Made by a program: the position numbers and the translations under genes. Positions 25,348-34,704 of a stretch of DNA of 64,000 nt are shown here, piece by piece. The first letter of the stretch is position 1, and each line of letters begins with the position of its first letter. This stretch comes from Actinospica robiniae DSM 44927 (GTDB lineage: Bacteria; Actinomycetota; Actinomycetes; Streptomycetales; Catenulisporaceae), in contig NZ_KI632511.1 of NCBI RefSeq assembly GCF_000504285.1, forward strand, positions 2,043,372 through 2,107,371. The letters run 5' to 3'. The notes beneath the pieces were generated by a model that saw only the letters and a list, made by a program, of their open reading frames with translations, had not been told where the DNA came from and made no database searches.

Positions 25348-26310
25348 ATGAACGCGGGCAGCGAGAACGACGGAGGCTTGATCGACTTCGGCGGAGCTGA
25401 GGCACCCGGCCTCGGCTCCCTCGATGTCGCGTGGGACCACGGCGTACGCGGCAAGCGCGCGCCAGCCCAGGAGCGGATCCAGGTGCACCGCTACAACGAG
25501 CACACGGTGATTCTGCGGCAGAGCAGGTCCGTCAAGCGCGAGGCGCCCTTCATGTTCTTGCTCTTCGGCAATGAGCGCGCCGTGTTGCTCGACACCGGCG
25601 CGACCGCCGAGACGGAGCTCTTCCCGCTGTGTGCCCACGTGGACCGTCTCATCGAGGAGTGGCTCGAGCACCATCCGCGCGAAGGGTACGAGCTCGTCGT
25701 CGCGCACACCCACGACCACGGCGACCACGTGGCAGGGGACGTGCAGTTCGCCGATCGGCCGCATACGCGCGTGGTCGCCCACGAAGTCGAGGCCGTGCGT
25801 ACGCATTTCGGCTTCAGCCAGGCGTGGCCCGCGGAGACCGTGGCCTATGATCTCGGCGGCCGTGTCCTCGACGTCATGGGCTCGCCCGGCCACCACGCCA
25901 CCGCGATCACCTTCTACGACCGGTGGACGGGCATCCTGTTCACCGGCGACACCGTCCTGCCCGGCCGGCTCTACGCCTTCGACTTCGCCGCGTTCCGTGC
26001 CAGCCTGGACCGGATGGTCGCGTTCACGCAGACCCACCCGGTCACCCACGTCCTAGGCTGCCACGTCGAGATGACCAACCGGCCGCGCCGCGACTATCCC
26101 CTCGGCACGACCTACCAGCCCGACGAGCGGGCCCCGCAGATGACGGTCGCGCAACTCATCGCGGTCCGCGACGCGGCCGATGCCGTGGCCGGGCGCCGCG
26201 GCGTCCACGCGTTCGACGACTTCATCATCTACAACGAGCCGAGCCCGCTGGTGTTGCTCCGACTGATCGCCCGCGGACTGCTCGCGAAGGCAGGCCTCAG
26301 CCGCGCCTAG
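25348..26310 (+). CDS. Metallo-beta-lactamase-fold hydrolase
   Basis: A 320-aa protein with the zinc motif HTHDHGDH (120-127), further ligands in SPGHHATA, LFTGDTVLP and LGCHVEM, and a C-terminal segment ending in a hydrophobic/basic helix. Start ATG 25348 has GGAGG eight bases upstream; a GTG at 25288 would add 20 poorly structured residues. No signal peptide is seen. It is separated from the amidohydrolase by 161 bases with only a weak CTGACG/CGTCAG inverted repeat, so membership of that operon is uncertain. The substrate is unknown. Confidence 0.87.
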   Translation: MNAGSENDGGLIDFGGAEAPGLGSLDVAWDHGVRGKRAPAQERIQVHRYNEHTVILRQSRSVKREAPFMFLLFGNERAVLLDTGATAETELFPLCAHVDRLIEEWLEHHPREGYELVVAHTHDHGDHVAGDVQFADRPHTRVVAHEVEAVRTHFGFSQAWPAETVAYDLGGRVLDVMGSPGHHATAITFYDRWTGILFTGDTVLPGRLYAFDFAAFRASLDRMVAFTQTHPVTHVLGCHVEMTNRPRRDYPLGTTYQPDERAPQMTVAQLIAVRDAADAVAGRRGVHAFDDFIIYNEPSPLVLLRLIARGLLAKAGLSRA

Positions 26311-26329
26311 GCCGGGCTAGGTTGGCTAC

Positions 26330-27874
26330 ATGACCTTGCTGCGGCATTCCGCGAGTCCCCGGACAGCGCTCCCCCGACCGGTGATCGGCATAGCCGGCCT
26401 GGGGATCGAGTCCTCGACCTTCTCCCCCGCTCGTACGTCGGCCGCGGCCTTTCACCCGCAGCGCGGCGACGAGATCTTGGGCCGGTACCCGTTCCTGGCC
26501 GAGGGAACACCGTTGCGCGAGGCCTGCGAGTGGCACGGCGCGCTGCTGGGCAAGGCGCTGCCGGGCGGAATGGTCACCTCCGAGGCGTTCGCGGAGCTGT
26601 CGGACGAGCTTATTCAGCGGCTCGCCGATCTGCCGCCGCTGGACGGTCTCTGGTACGACATCCACGGCGCGATGACGGTGGAAGGGATCGACGACGCGGA
26701 GGTCGTCCTGCTCGAACGGATCCGCGCCGCAGTCGGCCCGGACGTGGTCGTCTCGACATCGATGGACCTGCACGGCAACGTCTCGCGCGAGCTCGTGCAA
26801 GGCAGTGATCTGATCACCTGCTACCGGATGGCTCCCCACGAGGACTATCTGGAGACGAAGGAGCGCGCACTGTGCAATCTCGTCAGCCTGCTGACCACCG
26901 GAGCACCGTTGCCCGTCAAGGCCTGGATTCCGGTGCCTGTGCTGCTGGCCGGCGAGCAGACCTCGACCCGCATCGAGCCCGCGCGCGGTCTGTATGCCGC
27001 CGTTCCCGAGGTCGAAAGCATGCCGGGGGTGACCGATGCCGCGATCTGGGTGGGTTACGCATGGGCCGACGAGCCGCGCAATCAAGCCGCGGTCGTCGTC
27101 ACCGGAGAGGACGAGGCGGCGGTCGTGGCAGGCGCGGAACGGCTGGCCCGTGCATTCTGGGATGCCCGCCGCGGCTTCGCCTTCGTCGCGCCCACGGGGA
27201 CGCTCGACGCGTGCCTGGACGAGGCGCTCACCTCGAGCGCACGCCCGTTCTTCGTGAGCGACAGCGGCGACAATCCGACGGCAGGCGGAGCGGGCGACGT
27301 CACCTGGGGGCTCGCGCGCATCCTGGAGCGGCCCGAACTCAAGTCGCCCGACGGCCCGGTCCTGATTTATGCGTCGGTCCCCGGGCCGGAGGCGGTCGAC
27401 GCGGCGGTGGCGGCCGGGTTGGGCGCGACCCTGACGGTCACCGCCGGCGCTGCGGTGGACGACCGCCACGAGGGCCCGGTCACGATGACCGGCGTGGTCC
27501 ACGCAGTGCGGCACGGCGACCGCGATGCCGAAACCGAGGTCGTCCTGCATGTCGGCAGCGTCTACGTGATCCTGACGCGCCGTCGCAAGCCGTACCACCT
27601 CGAGCACGACTTCACCGGCCTCGACCTCGCCCCGCGTTCGGCGGACGTGGTGGTCGTGAAGATCGGCTACCTCGAACCCGAGCTCTACGCCATGGCCGCG
27701 GATTGGCGCCTGGCGCTCACACCGGGCGGCGTTGATCAGGACCTCGTACGTCTGGGCCATCAGCGTATCCGGCGACCCATGTTCCCCTTCGATCCCGACA
27801 TGCCGGACCCGGATCTGAGCGCGCGTGTCGTCGGCTCGAAATCGAAGGCCCGAGGACGTTCCGCGGCCTTATGA
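26330..27874 (+). CDS. M81-family metallopeptidase, MlrC-like
   Basis: A 514-aa protein of the MlrC (microcystin LR-degradation C) family. Motifs: GLGIESSTFSP at the N-terminus, WYDIHGAM and MDLHGN (metal histidines), APHEDY, and SDSGDNPTAGGAGD (D311 onwards), which marks the second half. The C-terminal GHQRIRRPMFPFD is also typical. The natural substrate of most such proteins is unknown; some act on peptides or cyclic amides. It ends in an ATGA overlap with the next gene, suggesting co-translation. Confidence 0.9.
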   Translation: MTLLRHSASPRTALPRPVIGIAGLGIESSTFSPARTSAAAFHPQRGDEILGRYPFLAEGTPLREACEWHGALLGKALPGGMVTSEAFAELSDELIQRLADLPPLDGLWYDIHGAMTVEGIDDAEVVLLERIRAAVGPDVVVSTSMDLHGNVSRELVQGSDLITCYRMAPHEDYLETKERALCNLVSLLTTGAPLPVKAWIPVPVLLAGEQTSTRIEPARGLYAAVPEVESMPGVTDAAIWVGYAWADEPRNQAAVVVTGEDEAAVVAGAERLARAFWDARRGFAFVAPTGTLDACLDEALTSSARPFFVSDSGDNPTAGGAGDVTWGLARILERPELKSPDGPVLIYASVPGPEAVDAAVAAGLGATLTVTAGAAVDDRHEGPVTMTGVVHAVRHGDRDAETEVVLHVGSVYVILTRRRKPYHLEHDFTGLDLAPRSADVVVVKIGYLEPELYAMAADWRLALTPGGVDQDLVRLGHQRIRRPMFPFDPDMPDPDLSARVVGSKSKARGRSAAL

Positions 27875-28575
27875 TCTCGGCCATGACTGACCGCAAGTGG
27901 TTCATACCCGACCCGGAAGAATCGGCGGACATGACGGCGCAAGAGCTGGCTTTCGCCGCCGCGCTCTCCGAAGCGACCGCGGGACTGGTGACTCCCGGCG
28001 TTTCCGACCTGTTGATCCCGGCCGCGGAGGGGGACCACGGAGACGACACGTTGGTCGCATCCCTCAGCTTTTCGGATCGGGACACCGGCAAGAAGTACGG
28101 GGTCGGCCTCATCGACTTCGGTGTTCACTTCTGCGCAGGGTCCGTGAAGGGCGGCCGGCTCCACAACCAGCTGTACTCGCTCACCGGCGCGACGCCGAGC
28201 CTCGCTCTTGAGGCGTCGGGAACCATCGACGAACTCGCGGACCAGACGGCGCGATGGTTCGATGCCGTTCTGCGTCGGCCCATCGTGCTCTACGTCTGGC
28301 TGAACGACGGCTACGCCTACGCGGCGCGCTACGCGTTCGCAGACACGTCGGAGACATTGGCCCAGCTCTACAACCGGGGCATCGCGCCGAAGGGCCAGTA
28401 CGAGCAGGTGATCGCTGCCGGCCACGTCCACGGAAGGGGTTGGCTCCAGACCGCCGGTCTCCCGACGCCCGACGTGTATGTGCCCATCCGTGGAGACCTG
28501 GCGGCTGCGCGGGTACCGGCCGCGGTCGTCCGCGCGGAGCAGCGCGGTCCCATCGACGGCTCCTGGTACGAGTGA
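27871..28575 (+). CDS. Hypothetical protein coupled to MlrC-like gene
   Basis: A 234-aa soluble protein I do not recognise. The start ATG 27871 overlaps the upstream stop by four bases; ATG 27883 is an alternative. It has no signal peptide or transmembrane helix. A central Tyr/Trp-rich stretch (VLYVWLNDGYAYAARYAF) looks like the core of an alpha/beta domain. The tight overlap suggests it works with the M81 protein or shares its regulation. Confidence 0.75.
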   Translation: MISAMTDRKWFIPDPEESADMTAQELAFAAALSEATAGLVTPGVSDLLIPAAEGDHGDDTLVASLSFSDRDTGKKYGVGLIDFGVHFCAGSVKGGRLHNQLYSLTGATPSLALEASGTIDELADQTARWFDAVLRRPIVLYVWLNDGYAYAARYAFADTSETLAQLYNRGIAPKGQYEQVIAAGHVHGRGWLQTAGLPTPDVYVPIRGDLAAARVPAAVVRAEQRGPIDGSWYE

Positions 28576-28708
28576 CCCCTTCTGGGCGGTGAATGGCGGC
28601 TCATACGCCGTCCGGGGGTCGTTGGCGAGGCCGCGATGCGTGTTTTGATGCCGCGTGCTGATGATCGTGCATGCTCGAGGAGACCGGTCGTGAGACAGGA
28701 GATACGGC

Positions 28709-30115
28709 ATGAGCACCGACTTCACCCGTTCCGATGCGACGGAGCTGGCCGAGCTGATCCGGACGGGAAAGGCGTCGTCCGTTGAGGTGGTGCAAGCGCA
28801 CCTCGACCGCATCGAGGCTGTGAACCCGAAGCTCAATGCCATCGTCACCGTCGTCGACAGTGCGTTGACGGCCGCGAAGGCTGCCGACGAGGAACTGGCG
28901 GCCGGCGGTGCGGTGGGGCCGCTGCACGGAGTGCCTTTCACCGTGAAGGACTCGTTCGACACGGCTGGAGTGCTCACCCAGCGCGGGTCGCCCATCTTCG
29001 CGGGACGCATCCCGGACACCGACGCGACGGCCGTGGCGCGGATGAAGAGCGCCGGCGGGATCGTCCTGGCGAAGACCAACCTTCCGGAGTTCTCTTACTG
29101 GGTCGAGTCCGACAACCTTCTGACCGGCAGGACGAACAACCCCTGGGACCTCGATCGCTCACCCGGCGGTTCGAGCGGCGGCGAGTCGGCGTCGATCGCG
29201 GCCGGGATGTCGCCCCTCGGACTCGCCAGCGACCTGTCCATCTCAGTACGCGGCCCGGCAGCCGACACCGGCGTCGTGTCCTTCAAGCCGACGCACGGGC
29301 GCATCCCGATGACAGGCGTCTGGCCTCGGGCACCCCGCCGCAACTGGCATGTCGGCCCCATGGCCCGCAGCATCCGCGACCTGGCACTGGCCTATTCTCT
29401 GCTGGCCGGGCCCGACGGCGCCGACGGCTTCTCCACCGTCCCGCGGGAGTTCGACACGGGCCTGGGCGCATCCCCCGACCGGCCGGTGCGCGTCGGCTGG
29501 CTTGTCGACTCGGGACTCGGCCCGACCGACGCGGAGGTCGCGGCGACCGTTCAGGCAGCTGCCGAGGCCCTGCAGACGGCTGGAATGCAGGTCGACGCCG
29601 CGGACATCCCCGCTTTCGAGCGCGACAACCCCCTCGAGATCTGGACCAAGCTGAACGTCATGGAGGTCAAGCCGGCCTTCCAAGAGGTGACCGACGGACA
29701 CGAAGACCAGATGTTCACCTACTCCAAGTTCCTGGCCGGCATGCCGGACACGTCGATGGCGGACTTCCTCGACGCCGAACAGGGGATCGAGCGGCTCCGG
29801 GACGGATTCGCAGAGTTCTTCAGCGAGTTCGACGTCCTACTGCTCCCGGTGACCACGATCCCGGCACACGGCCACCAGCTCGGCGAATTCACTCTGGGCG
29901 GCCAGACGGTCAGCCCCTTCCACGTGAGCTCGACGACCGTCCCGTTCAACCTGACGGGGCACCCGGCCCTTTCCATGCGGTTCGGCACGAGCAGCGACGG
30001 CATGCCCATCGGCGTGCAACTGGCGGCCAACCTGTATGCGGAGTCGACGATCCTGCACGTCGCCTCGCTGCTCGAGTCGCTCAGCCTGGTCCGCGACCAG
30101 CGCCCCGCCATCTGA
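28709..30115 (+). CDS. Amidase-signature family hydrolase
   Basis: A 468-aa amidase-signature enzyme with the Ser-cisSer-Lys triad: K80 (FTVKDS), S155 in GGSSGGE, and nucleophile S179. The usual GGS before the nucleophile reads SIS here (SDLSISVRGPA), a change in the oxyanion-hole loop. The ribosome-binding site CAGGAGA lies before ATG 28709. It hydrolyses an amide; the substrate is unknown. It is transcribed alone, with 133 bases upstream that contain no clear promoter. Confidence 0.9.
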   Translation: MSTDFTRSDATELAELIRTGKASSVEVVQAHLDRIEAVNPKLNAIVTVVDSALTAAKAADEELAAGGAVGPLHGVPFTVKDSFDTAGVLTQRGSPIFAGRIPDTDATAVARMKSAGGIVLAKTNLPEFSYWVESDNLLTGRTNNPWDLDRSPGGSSGGESASIAAGMSPLGLASDLSISVRGPAADTGVVSFKPTHGRIPMTGVWPRAPRRNWHVGPMARSIRDLALAYSLLAGPDGADGFSTVPREFDTGLGASPDRPVRVGWLVDSGLGPTDAEVAATVQAAAEALQTAGMQVDAADIPAFERDNPLEIWTKLNVMEVKPAFQEVTDGHEDQMFTYSKFLAGMPDTSMADFLDAEQGIERLRDGFAEFFSEFDVLLLPVTTIPAHGHQLGEFTLGGQTVSPFHVSSTTVPFNLTGHPALSMRFGTSSDGMPIGVQLAANLYAESTILHVASLLESLSLVRDQRPAI

Positions 30116-30127
30116 CGGGCGGTCTCT

Positions 30128-30622
30128 TCAGAGCCCCGTCGGCGAGTCTCGCGCGATGCGTACCCTGACGTGCTCGAGTGGGACGCCGACGGCGACCACG
30201 AACACGGCACCGCCATCGAACAACGTGTACGCGGCCGAACAGCCGAAGTCCTGCGTCACTTCGGCAGCCGTGGCGTCGGGCACGAGCCCGCGGGCAGGCG
30301 ACCAGGCATCGTCGGCATCCCGAAGTCGCTCCATCGCGCGGGCGATCTGCGTCGGGCCCGCCGGTCGGCCGGCGGTCGGAAGGAAGGTGCCGCCGATCGC
30401 GAGGTGCACGGCACGGTACCGGGCGTCGGCCCGATCGAAGACCCGACTCGTCGTGCACACCAGCGCACGGGCCGGTCCGCTTTCCCAGGCCAGCAAGACG
30501 TCTTCGGCAGGATCGCCGACACGACCGTCCCAGTGCACGAACCAGCGCCGCCCGGCACCATCATCCGGAGTCTCGGACGCGAATTCGTACAGAGGGAAGG
30601 AAGGCGCGACATAGCGGTTCAC
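30128..30622 (-). CDS. Hypothetical protein, 164 aa
   Basis: A small soluble protein, convergent with the amidase gene and only 12 bases from it. It has a Trp-rich N-terminal half (RRWFVHWDGRVGD) and a C-terminal beta-like part. I recognise no domain. Codon use fits the genome and the frame is long enough to be convincing. Start ATG 30622. Confidence 0.65.
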   Translation of the reverse strand: MNRYVAPSFPLYEFASETPDDGAGRRWFVHWDGRVGDPAEDVLLAWESGPARALVCTTSRVFDRADARYRAVHLAIGGTFLPTAGRPAGPTQIARAMERLRDADDAWSPARGLVPDATAAEVTQDFGCSAAYTLFDGGAVFVVAVGVPLEHVRVRIARDSPTGL

Positions 30623-30723
30623 GAGGCGAGTGTATGGATCCGGCTCTCCACCCCGAATCCGGGAGAATCCCTACTCAGGCCACTACGGGTTTCCATCCAG
30701 GCGCTCGTCAGCCTGGTTGCGCA

Positions 30724-32124
<1,401 letters not shown>

Positions 32125-32217
32125 AGCTCGACTTTACGGACGAGGCCACCGCCAGGAGATCAAGACCCGGCCCGCCTGCTCCAACCGGGTGGGACTCACG
32201 CGTGGAGATCCGCGCCA

Positions 32218-32236
32218 TCACCTGCCAGACTGGTGA
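32218..32236. promoter_or_regulatory. Candidate CGNR-regulator operator at its own start codon
   Basis: TCACCTGCCAGACTGGTGA has TCACC/GGTGA arms and sits one base before the GTG start codon at 32238. It matches 33801-33819 at 16 of 19 positions. A protein bound here would block initiation of the regulator gene, so autoregulation is likely. Confidence 0.6.
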
Positions 32237-32237
32237 C

Positions 32238-32786
32238 GTGAACCCGGCTCATGTCTTCATCTGCGGAAACCTGGCCCTGGACTTCGCCGCCACCCTCCGG
32301 GGACGTCGTTCGACCCGGTCCGAGACGCTCGCGACCCCGGCCCGGCTCGACGCCTGGTACTTGGAGTCCACGCTCGTGGACGCGCTCTACCCCAGCGGTC
32401 CGCCTGACCTAGTCCAGGCCAAGGCGGCGCGAGAAGCCATATACGAGCTGGTCACCGCCCGGTTGCGGAAGACGGACTACGACCCCGAGGCGCTCGAGGT
32501 CGTGAACCGGACGGTGCGCCGGCCCGCCGCCGTACCGCAGCTGACCGTGTCCGGCCGCCGCACCGAGGCGACGCCTGCCGAAGCTCTCTCCTCGCTCGCG
32601 CGCACGGCCGTCGAGCTTCTGAGCGGGCCGGACACGGCCCTGCTCAAGGAATGCGACAACCCCGAGTGCACCACCGTGTACCTGGACCGATCCCGCGGGG
32701 GCCGGCGGCAGTGGTGCAGCATGGATCCCTGCGGAAACAAGATCAAGGCCGCGGCGTACCGCGCACGCAAGAAGGCCCGGGATTAG
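32238..32786 (+). CDS. CGNR zinc-finger/ABATE-domain transcriptional regulator
   Basis: A 182-aa protein. The N-terminal ABATE-like region begins VFICGNLALDF, and the C-terminal CGNR zinc finger has C139, C144, C160 and C165 with CGN at 165-167, followed by a basic helix (KIKAAAYRARKKARD) likely to contact DNA. Start GTG 32238 puts ICGNLALDF at the position usual for the family; a GTG at 32202 would read through the palindrome. The palindrome directly before the start is repeated at the msrA-side promoter, so it probably controls itself and that operon. Confidence 0.85.
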   Translation: MNPAHVFICGNLALDFAATLRGRRSTRSETLATPARLDAWYLESTLVDALYPSGPPDLVQAKAAREAIYELVTARLRKTDYDPEALEVVNRTVRRPAAVPQLTVSGRRTEATPAEALSSLARTAVELLSGPDTALLKECDNPECTTVYLDRSRGGRRQWCSMDPCGNKIKAAAYRARKKARD

Positions 32787-32820
32787 CACCCGGCGTCCGC
32801 CAGGACGATCGTGCAACGCA

Positions 32821-32865
32821 GCCCACCCGCACCGTCGTCCGCTGAGCGCGTCGATGCGGGTGGGC
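32821..32865. terminator. Hairpin between convergent CGNR regulator and msrA
   Basis: A perfect 11-bp stem (GCCCACCCGCA at 32821-32831 with its complement at 32855-32865) around a 23-base loop, midway between two genes ending at 32786 and 32886. It probably acts as a bidirectional terminator; there is no T-run on either side. Confidence 0.6.
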
Positions 32866-32885
32866 GTGGTGATCCGAGCGGAGCC

Positions 32886-33395
32886 TCAGCCGGCGGTCGC
32901 CCGGCGCGGCAGCTTCCAGTTCGGCCGCGGGTAGTGGCAGGTGTAGCCGGCGGGGTAGCGCTCCAGGTAGTCCTGGTGCTCCGGCTCGGCCTCCCAGAAG
33001 TCGCCCGCCTTCGTCACCTCGGTGACGACCTTGCCGGGCCACAGGCCGGAGGCCTCCACGTCCGCGATGGTGTCCTCGGCGACGCGCTTCTGCTCGTCGT
33101 CCAGGTAGAAGATCGCGGAACGGTAGCTGGAGCCGACGTCGCCGCCCTGGCGGTCCTTGGTGGTGGGGTCGTGGATCTGGAAGAAGAACTCCAGCAGCGC
33201 GCGGTAGTCCGTCTGCTCCGGGTCCCAGACGATCTCGACGGCCTCGGCGTGGTTGCCGTGCCGGCGATAGGTCGCGTTCGGCGTGTCACCGCCGGAGTAG
33301 CCGACCCTGGTGGAGACGACGCCGGGCTGGCGGCGGATGAGGTCCTGCATGCCCCAGAAACAGCCCCCGGCGAGAATCGCCTTCTCGGTAGCCAT
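32886..33395 (-). CDS. msrA: Peptide methionine (S)-S-oxide reductase MsrA
   Basis: A 169-aa MsrA. The catalytic motif is GGCFWG with nucleophile C12, followed by GYSGG and [12 protein letters not shown], with a C-terminal Cys in [10 protein letters not shown] as a possible resolving residue. It reduces methionine-S-sulfoxide in proteins and free methionine. It lies 80 bases downstream of the 66-aa gene on the same strand and probably shares the promoter at 33783-33811, placing it under the CGNR-type operator. MsrB is encoded separately at 50614. Confidence 0.95.
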   Translation of the reverse strand: MATEKAILAGGCFWGMQDLIRRQPGVVSTRVGYSGGDTPNATYRRHGNHAEAVEIVWDPEQTDYRALLEFFFQIHDPTTKDRQGGDVGSSYRSAIFYLDDEQKRVAEDTIADVEASGLWPGKVVTEVTKAGDFWEAEPEHQDYLERYPAGYTCHYPRPNWKLPRRATAG

Positions 33396-33475
33396 TTTCT
33401 TAAGCCCTCCTCGGAGAGTTGGAAGAGATCAGGGTCCGGCTTGTTCCGGCTCGAACTGCGCCCTGGAACGGCCGG

Positions 33476-33676
33476 TCAGAAGGCCAGGTCCAGCGCGACA
33501 CACGAGTGGAAAAGCCACGCGCGCTCGGCGTTGTACTCGTCGCCGGCCCGGCTCCTCGAGCCGACCGGGTGCTCCTCGACCAGAGCCGAGAACGGGACCG
33601 GCTCGGGCAGTGTGCCGAACCGTTCCCGACGCGCCTGCGCGGCGGTGTCCACGGTGAAGGTGTCATCAGCTGCCAT
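33476..33676 (-). CDS. Small protein (66 aa) upstream of msrA
   Basis: Start ATG 33676 is set by a strong ribosome-binding site, GGAGGAGAACC. Upstream in-frame codons extend to 33904 but run through the promoter and operator, so the long version is rejected. The product is a short soluble protein with two parts: an acidic TFTVDTAAQARRERFG start and an AERAWLFHSCVALDLAF tail that ends in a hydrophobic patch with one Cys. I recognise no family. As first gene after the operator it may be the main target of the CGNR regulator and may act in oxidative stress with MsrA. Confidence 0.7.
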   Translation of the reverse strand: MAADDTFTVDTAAQARRERFGTLPEPVPFSALVEEHPVGSRSRAGDEYNAERAWLFHSCVALDLAF

Positions 33677-33782
33677 GGTTCTCCTCCATTCCTCGGAGTG
33701 CATCACGCTGCAGGTCACAGGGGGGTCGTCCGGCCCTGTAGTCCCCTGCCCCGCGTCCCCCCGTCCCACCCCCGGGTCGCTT

Positions 33783-33811
33783 ACTATGGCAGGACCTCCG
33801 TCACCTGTCAA
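33783..33811 (-). promoter_or_regulatory. Promoter of the 66-aa/msrA operon
   Basis: On the minus strand TTGACA (complement of 33806-33811) is followed after exactly 17 bases by CATAGT (complement of 33783-33788). This is a good vegetative-type promoter with a predicted start near 33776 and a leader of about 100 bases. The -35 box lies inside the palindrome at 33800-33820. Confidence 0.65.
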
Positions 33812-33820
33812 ACCGGTGAC
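33800..33820. promoter_or_regulatory. Candidate CGNR-regulator operator over -35 box
   Basis: A palindrome with GTCACC/GGTGAC arms and core TCACCTGTCAAACCGGTGA (33801-33819), covering the -35 box of the msrA-side promoter. Binding would block RNA polymerase, so repression is expected. It matches the site at 32218-32236 at 16 of 19 positions. Confidence 0.65.
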
Positions 33821-33930
33821 GCGACTATTCCTTCGGCCACCCAAGCCATGAGGAGAGCTCAGCGAGACCGCCTCCCGGCGGGAGCCGCCACGCCACCCCT
33901 CCACTATTTCGAAAGTCTAATATCAAGCCA

Positions 33931-34689
33931 ATGTTTAACAAGGCGCCCGGGGCCCGGCCCCACTCTCTGTTCTCCTTCGGCACACTGCTGGAGGAGAACG
34001 TGCAAGTCACGCTTTTCGGTCACGCGGTACCCGGCGCCGAGGCATCTCTCGCCGGCTACGCGACCAGGCCGCTGGTCATCACCGACGCGGCCGTCATCGC
34101 GACCAGCGGCAGCCAGGTCCATCTGACGCTCAAGCGCGAACTCGGCAGCGTCGTCACGGGCGGCGTGCTTCGCCTCAGCGATGAAGAGCTTGCCGCTGCC
34201 GACGCCTACGAGGTCGACGACTACGCCCGCCGCCGCGTGCTGCTTTCCTCCGGGGAGAGCGCCTGGGCCTACCTCGACGCGGAGCCGCTGCGTTCGGCAT
34301 CGCGTGTCCTGATCGCCGGCGGCGGCGAGTACGGACGACTGGCGGCGGAGCGCATCACCAAAGACGAGGCCCACCATCGGCTTTTCAACGCGGCCGTCCC
34401 CGGCAATACCCTGACCGAGATCACAGCGCAGATCCCTGAGTTGCTGCCGCGCCACCGTCCTGACACAGTCGTCTTCGCAGCGGGAATCGACGGCAACGAC
34501 GACTGGCCTGCAACGATCGCGGCGGATCTCGCCAGACTCGCCGAGATCGTGCTGCGAGGCAACGGCCGCCTCGTCATCGCCGGACCCACGGCGGTGGACG
34601 ACGAGCGCATCGCCGAGACACAGGTCCCGGCCCTGCGAGACGCGCTGAGTACCTGGTGTATCGAGAACCACGTGGATTACCTGGCCTGA
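33931..34689 (+). CDS. Gamma-glutamylcyclotransferase-like/SGNH-like fusion protein
   Basis: A 252-aa protein with two parts. Residues about 11-118 resemble the AIG2/GGCT fold: FSFGTLLE in place of the YGTL loop, and E94 in DAYEVDDY at the position of the catalytic glutamate. Residues about 120-252 look like an SGNH-type alpha/beta domain with NAAVPGNTL (block II) and FAAGIDGND (block III). However, the expected GDS serine loop reads IAGGGEYG, and the protein ends before a clear D-x-x-H. The second half is therefore probably non-catalytic or modified. Start ATG 33931 lacks an obvious ribosome-binding site. Its role is unknown. Confidence 0.7.
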   Translation: MFNKAPGARPHSLFSFGTLLEENVQVTLFGHAVPGAEASLAGYATRPLVITDAAVIATSGSQVHLTLKRELGSVVTGGVLRLSDEELAAADAYEVDDYARRRVLLSSGESAWAYLDAEPLRSASRVLIAGGGEYGRLAAERITKDEAHHRLFNAAVPGNTLTEITAQIPELLPRHRPDTVVFAAGIDGNDDWPATIAADLARLAEIVLRGNGRLVIAGPTAVDDERIAETQVPALRDALSTWCIENHVDYLA

Positions 34690-34704
34690 GCGGCCCGGAC
34701 ACGC

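Noticed and set aside
33677-33904. Longer start for the 66-aa protein
   Set aside because: It would place the promoter and operator inside the coding sequence, and the GGAGGAGAACC site fixes the start at 33676.
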